Part shown: piece after piece, positions 24,635 to 30,479 of the stretch
Layout: the number at the start of each line of letters is the position of its first letter
How positions within the stretch are numbered: the stretch's first letter is position 1
From: a virus
Direction: 5' to 3' (one strand)
Virus record (IMG/VR): IMGVR_UViG_3300009415_000004
Coordinates: 1-30,479 of that record
Length of the DNA stretch: 30,479 bases
Position numbers and translations under genes: made by a program
The notes under the pieces: generated by a model
Database searches by the model: none
Told to the model about the DNA's origin: nothing
The model's input: only the letters and a program-made list of their open reading frames with translations

Positions 24635-24890
24635 GGGGGGTTATGTTGCCATTGATATTTTGACCACAGGCCAATTTCTCGCTCCAGGGGTCATCGGATG
24701 CCAATTCCTCATCGACACGTTGTTTCATGTACTTAATCATGTCGGTGACTTTCTCGGCGCTATCCTCAAAATCACAAACGCATTCGTAGCCATCGGACTC
24801 ACGATATACCGTGTAGTACAGCATGGACCAACCGCCGTTGCACTTCTCGCGCTTGACTTCGATCTCGTGGCCTTTGTATCTGACTTTCAT
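24624..24890 (-). CDS. Hypothetical protein, 88 aa
   Basis: Small protein with a strand start (MKVRYKGHEIEVKREKCNG), aromatic WSMLYYTVYR and a helix with KVTDMIKYMKQRVDEEL. Overlaps the downstream gene. A 121-base gap separates it from the DUF4031-like gene to its right; no clear promoter was found there. Function unknown. Confidence 0.6.
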   Translation of the reverse strand: MKVRYKGHEIEVKREKCNGGWSMLYYTVYRESDGYECVCDFEDSAEKVTDMIKYMKQRVDEELASDDPWSEKLACGQNINGNITPHGY

Positions 24891-25011
24891 GATGCCGCCC
24901 GGGGTTAGTGTTGATTGTCTTAAAGGGAGATCACGTCAAGCACCAAACCCAAAATATGCAAATTATTTTCAGGGTGGGGTTGTGCGGGTGTGGTCCATCC
25001 GTGCGGGGTGG

Positions 25012-25185
25012 TCATGCTGCAATTACCTCAGATTGAATCAGATGATTACCCCATTGAGCTGCAAAGGCATCGGCAATGCCGATCTTGTCAGCCATAGCCA
25101 GCAACTCATCCAGCGTATCAGCCCACATATGGCACATTTTCATTCGGCCGAATTGATGCTCTACATCGTCAGCGTATACAGTCAT
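25012..25185 (-). CDS. Short DUF4031-like protein, 57 aa
   Basis: I translated this small gene directly: ATG at 25185-25183, stop at 25014-25012. It overlaps the upstream gene by ATGA. The sequence starts MTVYADDVEHQFGRMKMCHM and continues WADTLDELLAMADKIGI, matching the DUF4031 family (strand, then histidine, aspartate, T-D/E-L..A-x-x-I-G). The usual C-terminal HyDlt block is reduced to NHL, and the protein is shorter than normal. Family function is unknown. Confidence 0.75.
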   Translation of the reverse strand: MTVYADDVEHQFGRMKMCHMWADTLDELLAMADKIGIADAFAAQWGNHLIQSEVIAA

Positions 25186-25487
25186 TGCTGCTGCTCCAGC
25201 AGCTCTTTCATTCTCTCCATATCTACAGTCAAAATTGTTCCACGTATTTCGTGCAAATCAACCATCTCAATGCATAGGTTCAAAAGATTCATGACGGAAG
25301 GGTGCTTTGCCTCTCCAGCCACACCCGAAAGCCTGCCAGCTTCGTAACAAGCTGTTGCACAAATGTAGTTTTCTAGCGGGTGATAATTTTTATCGTTTTC
25401 AGCTTTAATATCTGAAACCTCATCAGGCACATCACCAGCCTGTACGCGATTCTCTGCGTCGGTGAGTAGTTGGGTTGTGTTAGTCAT
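25182..25487 (-). CDS. Hypothetical protein, 101 aa
   Basis: Overlaps both neighbours by ATGA. Acidic and helical, with three cysteines (in YICATACYEA and LNLCIEMV) and a C-terminal helix MERMKELLEQQQ. No recognised domain. Placement in the early, leftward unit suggests a host-takeover or accessory role, which is only a guess from position. Confidence 0.6.
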   Translation of the reverse strand: MTNTTQLLTDAENRVQAGDVPDEVSDIKAENDKNYHPLENYICATACYEAGRLSGVAGEAKHPSVMNLLNLCIEMVDLHEIRGTILTVDMERMKELLEQQQ

Positions 25488-25747
25488 GGCATGGCCTCTA
25501 GTGCTTTTATGTCATTAACGTTGATTGTTGACGCCTTGCGCCTTGCTTTGCGCTTATACACAAGAAAACGCGCAGGCGTTTTGCCACTCATGAGCCCCCA
25601 TCCACCGCTAGCGCAATTGAATCCATGCTGCCTTACTTCGACAGGTCGAATCTCAACCGTAACATCGCCGCCAAACAAAGCCCTGCCCGTCATCAATAGG
25701 CGGTCGTTATTCGCAGCTAGATTTACAACATCCTGATAATCCATCAT
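25484..25747 (-). CDS. Hypothetical protein, 87 aa
   Basis: Start chosen at the ATG at 25747 because AGGAG lies five bases upstream and because this gives an ATGA overlap with the gene to its right; an in-frame start at 25801 would overlap that gene by 58 bases. A compact alpha/beta protein with NLAANNDRLLMTGRALFGG, HGFNCASGGWGLMSGKT and a basic YKRKARRKAS stretch that could touch nucleic acid. No family recognised. Confidence 0.6.
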   Translation of the reverse strand: MMDYQDVVNLAANNDRLLMTGRALFGGDVTVEIRPVEVRQHGFNCASGGWGLMSGKTPARFLVYKRKARRKASTINVNDIKALEAMP

Positions 25748-26067
25748 CTTTTCTCCTGTAGTAGAGGGTGAGGCTTTATAGACCGTCGGTCCTTCAGGCA
25801 ATCGGCCATAACGCCATCAACAATGCCCCGCGCAGCCGCACCCATAGCAGTCATGCATTTCTTGGTCAGAGCATCTGCAAACCGCTTTGATATCGACTTC
25901 TCTATGTGAGATTCTGCCAAAGCACCCTCAAGCTCAGCCACCCGAGCAATCAGGGCGGCGTTCTGGTGTTCTGAATACTTCTCAGCCACCCTGTAATAGT
26001 TCGTTGTTCCGTCGCCTTCCTCGCTGTCAAAAGCGATCTCCATAATGATGTCGTGATCGTGTTTCAT
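25744..26067 (-). CDS. Hypothetical protein with a short coiled coil, 107 aa
   Basis: ATGA overlaps on both sides. N-terminal acidic strand part (HDIIMEIAFDSEEG), then a helix with AALIARVAELEGALAES, a possible short coiled coil, and a C-terminal basic region with Cys. No recognised domain. Confidence 0.55.
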   Translation of the reverse strand: MKHDHDIIMEIAFDSEEGDGTTNYYRVAEKYSEHQNAALIARVAELEGALAESHIEKSISKRFADALTKKCMTAMGAAARGIVDGVMADCLKDRRSIKPHPLLQEKR

Positions 26068-26390
26068 GAAAACCCCCTCCGGTATTCACCAGTCAACCGC
26101 GAGGCGTCAGCTTTTGACAGCGGCATCAACGCACGAACACCATGCGGACACGTTAGCATTGCATCATTCGCAGCGCCGAACAGCCTGCACATGAATGGGC
26201 GGTCATCGTAAACAGTGCAGCCATTTTCATAGAACGCGCAGGTTGTTGTGTTGGGCTTTGTTGGTGTCATGGTTCCGGATATACCAAGTGCTCTTGCTTC
26301 GACAGGGGACACAGGCACAGGACCGCAGCAGGCGTTGCAACCAGCCTTGCATGATGTTGTTGCGGGGATTCTGGCGTATAAGTGATTCAC
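26064..26390 (-). CDS. YkgJ-type cysteine-cluster protein
   Basis: 108 residues from a GTG at 26390, which overlaps the CsrA-like stop (GTGA) and has GAGGAG seven bases upstream. Cys14, Cys18, Cys21 and Cys22 form C-x3-C-x2-C-C; further cysteines in TTTCAFYENGCTVYDDRPFMC and TCPHG complete the pattern of YkgJ-like zinc or iron-sulfur cluster proteins (CxxCxxCC family). The family is widespread, mostly uncharacterised, and found in a number of phages. A metal cofactor is inferred; biochemical role unknown. Confidence 0.8.
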   Translation of the reverse strand: MNHLYARIPATTSCKAGCNACCGPVPVSPVEARALGISGTMTPTKPNTTTCAFYENGCTVYDDRPFMCRLFGAANDAMLTCPHGVRALMPLSKADASRLTGEYRRGFS

Positions 26391-26713
26391 GCCAAAACTC
26401 CTCTTAAAACATCCTCAACACTGCGCTCCTCTTCACCCCGCGAGATCACAACATCGGCCGGAGCATTAACAATAAACCGCACTTTCATTCGAGCGTATCC
26501 CGCCGCTCGAATATCAATACTCACATCATCACCAACCCCTATCGTCGTACCAATCTCCAGAGCAGAGCGCCGCATGAATACTAAGGGTGCGTCTGGATTA
26601 TCCTGATGGCGGCAAACCAGCTCCATGCCTTCGCGTGTCAGCGTGATGCGACGACGATCTGGGTAGTCAAGCATGATCTGCTCGTCGTCGCGTCTGTCTA
26701 TGTGTAATCCCAT
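26387..26713 (-). CDS. Enlarged CsrA/RsmA-like RNA-binding protein
   Basis: 108 residues. Residues 59-96 align with CsrA: GVGDDVSIDIRAAG (strand 2), MKVRFIVNAP (strand 3) and ADVVISRGEEE (strand 4), with the signature VRxxVNAPxxVxVxR and the RNA-contacting Arg in the final strand (Arg92). The first CsrA strand (usual LILTRRxGExLMI) is matched by LHIDRRDDEQIML at 3-15, and less well by ITLTREGMELV at 23-33, so about 25-43 residues are inserted between strands 1 and 2. CsrA dimers bind GGA in hairpin loops of mRNA leaders and control translation. The gene lies in the early unit; its start overlaps the stop of the coiled-coil gene by one base. Whether the enlarged form still dimerises is unknown. 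Confidence 0.7.
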   Translation of the reverse strand: MGLHIDRRDDEQIMLDYPDRRRITLTREGMELVCRHQDNPDAPLVFMRRSALEIGTTIGVGDDVSIDIRAAGYARMKVRFIVNAPADVVISRGEEERSVEDVLRGVLA

Positions 26714-27960
26714 TAGGATGCCGCGCCATCGAGTGGGTCAACCATGTCAATCATGGCCGTAAGGTGCAGCGCCATTCCATCGAGCACAGCTTGTGCGTCA
26801 TCTGAATCCACGTCTGGGCGCGGCAGTTCGATGAGGTCAGCAACGTAAAGCCTGAGCTTTTCCGCGTCCGGTGCTAGAGCTTTCAGCCGATCCGCTTCGG
26901 CCTTGGCTGCCTTCTTATCAGCCGCCGCCTTTGCCTTGGCTTGCTGTTCGGCCTGCTCGATGAGTTGTCGGCGCTTTTCAGTGAGAGCGAGCTTTGCATT
27001 AGCTATGGCGTGTTGTGCGTCGCTGGCGAACTCCTCGAAGTTCTCTATAGACACAGCCTCAAGCTCATTCATATAGGCATCGATAGCCATAGGACTATCA
27101 AGAGCGTCAGCAGCTGCATTGATGTCATCAATGCTCGACTTGTGTGCGTCAACACGAGCCGCCTCCTTGTCGTTAGCCTCCTGCCTTTCCTTGGCCTCCC
27201 GCGCAGCCTTGTCAGCTTTCCACTGCTCCAGCTCTTTCAGGTCGGCATCGATCTTGTCTTGCTTGGCTTTCTGCTCTGCGGCAATGCGATCCTGCGTGGC
27301 TTTTTGCTCTGCCAGGCGGGCGGTTTCTTCGGCTTGCTCAATCAACGTAGTACGCCGGACTGTCAGAGCCTCCCGCGCGGCATTGATGTGCATTTCGGCA
27401 GCGTCTTTGAACTCCTCGAACTCATCAAGATCGAAATCATTAACGAGTACAAGCGCTGAATCTATCTGCTCGACTGTTAAAGCATCGGCGGGCGTTGCTT
27501 TGATCGCGTTGATCTTTGACTGGATGACGGCAATGCGGCGCTCATCGGCTTCCGCCTTCTCCTGCTTTTCGCGTTCGGCGCGTTGCTCGACTGCTTTGAT
27601 GGCTGCGTCGTACTTTTCCTCGACAGCTTCAATGCGCGGCAAATACTTCTTCCATAGATCGTTGATGCTGGCCGTCAGCGTGCGCAACGGATTTGTGATG
27701 GCTTTGCGATTCTTGTCACCAGTGGTGCGCATTGACACAAGCTCAGCGCGTCGTGACTTTGCCAGCTTCATACCTTCCCTGGTTTCAACATCAGGCACTT
27801 CTGCCCAGTCTTTTTCTATCTCGGCAATTCGCTTGTCAGACTTCTTCAGCTCGACAAATAGTGCGGCCTCGGTATCGGGCAGTGTCAGGCCGCCGGTGAC
27901 GATTTCGCCCTCTACTGGCTCGTTGATGTTGTCTTGTACTGCTGTTGCTTTAGCGTTCAT
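26713..27960 (-). CDS. Coiled-coil protein with an internal duplication, 415 aa
   Basis: Long charged helices dominate. Two homologous units at about 143-213 and 276-338 share I-x-x-I-N-A, E-x-F-E-E-F, A-x-x-A-L-T-x-x-R-x-x-L-I-E-Q-A-E, joined and followed by coiled coil (EQKATQDRIAAEQKAKQDK, EQAEQQAKAKAAADKKAAK). The N-terminal part has a conserved TGDKNRKAITNPLRTLTA segment. Directly downstream of ssb in a recombination unit, it may organise DNA or a replication complex; no catalytic motif is seen. Function unknown. AGGA lies before its ATG. Confidence 0.7.
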   Translation of the reverse strand: MNAKATAVQDNINEPVEGEIVTGGLTLPDTEAALFVELKKSDKRIAEIEKDWAEVPDVETREGMKLAKSRRAELVSMRTTGDKNRKAITNPLRTLTASINDLWKKYLPRIEAVEEKYDAAIKAVEQRAEREKQEKAEADERRIAVIQSKINAIKATPADALTVEQIDSALVLVNDFDLDEFEEFKDAAEMHINAAREALTVRRTTLIEQAEETARLAEQKATQDRIAAEQKAKQDKIDADLKELEQWKADKAAREAKERQEANDKEAARVDAHKSSIDDINAAADALDSPMAIDAYMNELEAVSIENFEEFASDAQHAIANAKLALTEKRRQLIEQAEQQAKAKAAADKKAAKAEADRLKALAPDAEKLRLYVADLIELPRPDVDSDDAQAVLDGMALHLTAMIDMVDPLDGAAS

Positions 27961-27981
27961 GGTGTGTCCTTGAATGTTGAG

Positions 27982-28443
27982 TTACGGGTAGGAGTGCAGG
28001 GCGTGGAACGGTATGTCGTCGTCGAATCCACCGCCACCACCTTCAGGCATAGACCCAGCTACCGGCGCACGTTTTTGCGCTGGCCTTTGCTGGCCGCCTT
28101 GATTGTCCTGATTGCTCTTGCCGCCCAGTAACTGAACGTTAGCCGCAATGATTTGCGTCGAATACCTCTTCTCGCCAGTATTTTTATCGCTGTACTCCTG
28201 ATGCTCGGTTTCACCTTGAACAAGCACTAACGCGCCTTTTTGCAGATGTTCCGCCATAATCTCAGCAAGCTTGCGAAAACAAACCACGCGATGCCAGGTT
28301 GTTTTCTCTTGCCGCTCGCCGTCCTTTGTCCATCGCTTTGACGTTGCTACGCTAAATGTCGTTACAGCATCACCACTAGGTGTGTAGCGAACATCCGGCT
28401 CTTTACCAACATTGCCTGCGATTATTTGCAGATTAAAGCTCAT
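27982..28443 (-). CDS. ssb: Single-stranded DNA-binding protein
   Basis: 153 residues from the ATG at 28443, with AGAGGA eight bases upstream; an earlier in-frame start at 28491 lies in the HNH gene and is rejected. Residues 1-105 form the SSB OB-fold (IIAGNVGKEPDVRYTPSGDA, FSVATSKRW, WHRVVCFRKLAEIMAEHLQKG, VQGETEHQEY). A Gln/Gly/Pro-rich linker follows, then DDDIPF. That acidic tip, normally terminal, is here followed by seven residues (HALHSYP). It protects and presents single-stranded DNA to the phage recombinase. The start overlaps the HNH stop (ATGA). Confidence 0.93.
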   Translation of the reverse strand: MSFNLQIIAGNVGKEPDVRYTPSGDAVTTFSVATSKRWTKDGERQEKTTWHRVVCFRKLAEIMAEHLQKGALVLVQGETEHQEYSDKNTGEKRYSTQIIAANVQLLGGKSNQDNQGGQQRPAQKRAPVAGSMPEGGGGGFDDDIPFHALHSYP

Positions 28444-29264
28444 AGCGAACGTCCTCTCTTTGGTTTTGTTAATGCTGCGTCTAATGGCCACTTTTCAAGC
28501 CTTTCTCGAAGGGAAGCCTGATCGATCCCAATTCGATCCGCCCAGTCTTTAAGTATCATCGTCTCGCCATTGAAGGAAATTAGCCTGTTGTTTCTTTTGT
28601 TTCTACCTTGCTCTTGGCGTGTTGCCCACTTGCAGTTCTGCTTTGAATAACCCTCCTCGTTATCAACCCGCTCTATCGAGTAATCGCCACTAGGGCATTC
28701 TCCCATGTCAGATATGAAGCTCGTGAACTCAAACCATTCAGCGCAAACCGACACACCTCTGCCGCCATAGTTATTGTAATGTGGCGCCCTCTTGTTTCTG
28801 CACCTGTTCAACATCGCCTGCCATATACGATATGTTTTTGTGCCTATTCCGCTGTGAATTCTTCTGGCCTTCAGGCTGTCAATGGCTAGACACCCACATG
28901 ACTTGCTATTGCCGCTAGTGAGTGCTCCTGTATCCACTACAACCGTAACACCACACTCACAGTTGCAACTCCATGTCGCCTTGTTGTGTGTATTTGTTCC
29001 AGCATATGAAGAAACGCTCAGCCTGCCAAAGTTGCGCCCCGAAAGATCTGCCCTGTTGTGAGCAACCCGCTTGATAGATTGCCTGTTAAGGGTGTTGCGT
29101 AAACCTTCGCTAGGAGTGCGCAGAACACCCTCACTTTTGAGTCTTAACCTTGTTGTTGATTTTGTAGCGCCCAATGAATGTGCTACCTGTGAAATGCTCA
29201 TTCCCGATAAATACAGGCGAACAGCATCCTGCGTACTCACAGCATTCGTTACACCCTTACCCAT
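28440..29264 (-). CDS. HNH-type homing endonuclease-like protein, second copy
   Basis: 274 residues from the ATG at 29264, with GAGGAG nine bases upstream; longer in-frame starts lie in the exonuclease gene. N-terminal helix-turn-helix at about 15-45 (MSISQVAHSLGATKSTTRL), then zinc-ribbon-like cysteines (SCNCECG, KSCGCL), the central Y-x-x-W-x-x-M-x-x-R-C and YNNYGGRGVSVCAEW blocks, IERVDNEEGYSKQNCKWAT, and a C-terminal FNGETMILKDWADRIG module. It is a clear relative of 315-1007 but with an extra N-terminal domain. It splits the usual exonuclease-SSB neighbourhood, one base after the former and four bases into the latter. Confidence 0.8.
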   Translation of the reverse strand: MGKGVTNAVSTQDAVRLYLSGMSISQVAHSLGATKSTTRLRLKSEGVLRTPSEGLRNTLNRQSIKRVAHNRADLSGRNFGRLSVSSYAGTNTHNKATWSCNCECGVTVVVDTGALTSGNSKSCGCLAIDSLKARRIHSGIGTKTYRIWQAMLNRCRNKRAPHYNNYGGRGVSVCAEWFEFTSFISDMGECPSGDYSIERVDNEEGYSKQNCKWATRQEQGRNKRNNRLISFNGETMILKDWADRIGIDQASLRERLEKWPLDAALTKPKRGRSL

Positions 29265-29908
29265 TACGCTGCACTCCTCATTTTCTCGAACACCGCAACT
29301 GTTTCGTCGCGGTGCTCTATGCATAGTGAAAGCTGTGATTTCAGCTTGTTGATGAAATCCTCGTCACGCTCAACACGAACGCGCAGCGCGGGTAGTTTCT
29401 GGTGGTAGTACACCAAGTCAAACCATTCCAGTTCGCACACAAGGATGTTCATGTGAACTTGTGGCAGGTAGTCGGGCTCAGGCTTGCCATGCTTGTCGAA
29501 ATACAGCAGCGCCTTCGGGTGGTTCTTCGGCAAGCATTTGAATTCAGTGCCGCCTTGCCAGCTCTCAATCTCACCGATCAGTCCATCAGGCGAGGCACCG
29601 TAACGCAGCAAGTCATCAGTGCAGAAGCCAATCTCCTTAACATCTGTCCCGTGCTCAAAGGAATACCAGTTACGTGCAAGCGGCTCGACTTCGTGACCAC
29701 GTTCGGTGTACTGGTTTCCTTCCCATGCATCGATTGCTTCGCCTGCAAATTTGTCAGCCGCAAGTTTCTCCGCATAACCCTTCATCGTGGCCGGAGCAGC
29801 CAATTTGCCAGAGCCATAAACGAGCTTTGCCGCGCCGCTGGCAGTGGGCCTGCCCAGCCTCAGCGCGTGCCACTCTGGTGTGCCCTGTTCCATGTCGTGA
29901 ACAATCAT
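29264..29908 (-). CDS. YqaJ-type viral exonuclease (recombinase)
   Basis: 214 residues. The lambda exonuclease/YqaJ fold motifs are present: GRPTASGAAKLV near 19-30, Glu75 in TERGHEVEPLA, Asp108 in GASPDGLI, the E-x-K pair Glu122/Lys124 in TEFK, and Gln150 in YLPQVHMN. It resects double-stranded ends 5' to 3', leaving single strands for the ERF annealing protein encoded just upstream (ATGA overlap). Together with SSB this is a Red-like recombination set, interrupted by the HNH gene. Confidence 0.93.
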   Translation of the reverse strand: MIVHDMEQGTPEWHALRLGRPTASGAAKLVYGSGKLAAPATMKGYAEKLAADKFAGEAIDAWEGNQYTERGHEVEPLARNWYSFEHGTDVKEIGFCTDDLLRYGASPDGLIGEIESWQGGTEFKCLPKNHPKALLYFDKHGKPEPDYLPQVHMNILVCELEWFDLVYYHQKLPALRVRVERDEDFINKLKSQLSLCIEHRDETVAVFEKMRSAA

Positions 29909-30479
29909 TCTCCCGACTCCTGCGCTGCGTCCTCAAACTGCTTGAGCTTTTTTGTCAGCTCAGCTAGCGCTGGACCGTGCTCGTTAACAGGTATCGCAAG
30001 ATACGGCGGTGTGTCGATGCCCTGCCATGTCGCACCGTAGTGATCCTTCCAGCGTTTTCGAAAACCTTTCTGATAGTCATCCAGTTTCGTCAGCAGGTCT
30101 TCAATTACGCTGGCCTGCTTGTCGTTAATGGCCTTCACAGGCTCGGGTGCTCTGCTCTGTGCAGGATGGTTTCCGTCAGCGTCCTCTGTGGCGATGCCGG
30201 TGGCCGCTGCAAAGCTGTACCTTTTTGCGTAGGTGATGGCGATACCAACAACCTGAGCAGGGTTAACGACTTGCTTGCCAGTACCGGAAGTTATGCCGAG
30301 ATTGCCAGGCATGGTTACGGAATACTCTTCGGTGTGCCCATGCGCGTGAGTCATCATGCAGATTGCCGTGATCTCACCCTTCACAGCTTGATCGATTCGC
30401 CATGAGTAGCTAAAGCCATTCGCGGACAGTGCAGGGCGAGCACCTTCTATAAGATCATCCAGTGACGCGTAAGTAGAGT
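29905..30479 (-). CDS. erf: ERF-type single-strand annealing protein, 5'-truncated
   Basis: The frame stays open to the right edge, so the start lies outside the window; about 190 residues are visible. The segment SLDDLIEGARPALSANGFSYSW, then VKGEITAICMMTHAHGHTEEY, GITSGTGKQVVNPAQVVG, ITYAKRYSFAAATGIATEDADGN matches the core of ERF family annealing proteins (with the conserved G-H-x-E, Y-A-K-R-Y and E-D-x-D-G-N). It anneals single strands made by the YqaJ exonuclease. The C-terminal half is basic with a final charged helix, usual for the family. The internal GTG at 30384 is not the real start. Confidence 0.9.
   Translation of the reverse strand, partial: STYASLDDLIEGARPALSANGFSYSWRIDQAVKGEITAICMMTHAHGHTEEYSVTMPGNLGITSGTGKQVVNPAQVVGIAITYAKRYSFAAATGIATEDADGNHPAQSRAPEPVKAINDKQASVIEDLLTKLDDYQKGFRKRWKDHYGATWQGIDTPPYLAIPVNEHGPALAELTKKLKQFEDAAQESGE

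Noticed and set aside
24891-25011. Leftward promoter (TTGACG on the - strand at 24934-24939)
   Set aside because: The hexamer 17 bases on reads AATCAA, too far from a -10 box to call.
27119-27973. 284-residue + strand open frame
   Set aside because: It is the antisense of the coiled-coil gene; its Ser/Ala-rich content mirrors the Glu/Ala/Lys codons of the real frame.
29402-30040. 212-residue + strand open frame
   Set aside because: It lies opposite the YqaJ exonuclease and ERF genes, both confirmed by motifs.

Overview
The window reads as part of a tailed, non-contractile (siphovirus-type) double-stranded DNA bacteriophage genome or prophage. Evidence is a complete packaging, head, connector and tail module on the + strand with one very long tape-measure gene and no sheath gene, followed by a convergent - strand recombination module (ERF annealing protein, YqaJ exonuclease, SSB). 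Codon use and moderate GC would suit a gammaproteobacterial host, but nothing in the window names the host. No integrase, repressor, tRNA, CRISPR array or recognisable lysis gene was seen, so lifestyle and lysis genes must be judged from flanking sequence.

Layout, + strand: 3-1858 is an accessory block with a 5'-truncated ParB-like gene, an HNH-type homing endonuclease-like gene, a small unknown gene and a GIY-YIG nuclease. 1949-5024 is packaging (small and large terminase, portal). 5021-8538 holds head genes (a small unknown, minor head protein, small conserved protein, scaffold-like protein, an intruding helix-turn-helix gene, major capsid protein). 8542-10913 holds small head-to-tail connector genes ending in a tail-completion and a tail-terminator candidate. 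11093-19465 is the tail tube, the G/GT tail-assembly chaperones (joined by a -1 frameshift) and a 2318-residue tape measure. 19462-24071 is tail tip, fibre and two trailing genes. Nearly all genes overlap their neighbour by 1-14 bases (ATGA, TAATG types), so translation is probably coupled along long transcripts.

Layout, - strand (read from right to left): a 5'-truncated ERF-type annealing protein, YqaJ exonuclease, a second HNH homing-type gene, SSB, a duplicated coiled-coil protein, a CsrA-like protein, a CxxxCxxCC metal-cluster protein, and a run of small unknown genes including a 57-residue DUF4031-like one. The two transcription units converge at about 24071-24188.

The most interesting theme is possible RNA-level control. 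The phage encodes an enlarged CsrA/RsmA-like protein (26387-26713). The leader of its major capsid gene holds two adjacent hairpins, each with a 7-pair stem and the identical six-base loop TGGATT (GGA in the loop, the core CsrA recognition element), and the tail-tube Shine-Dalgarno also lies in a hairpin with GGA in its loop. A second theme is a high load of homing-type elements: two related HNH genes, one GIY-YIG gene and one nuclease-less remnant, one of which appears to have duplicated the 3' end of the gene it invaded.
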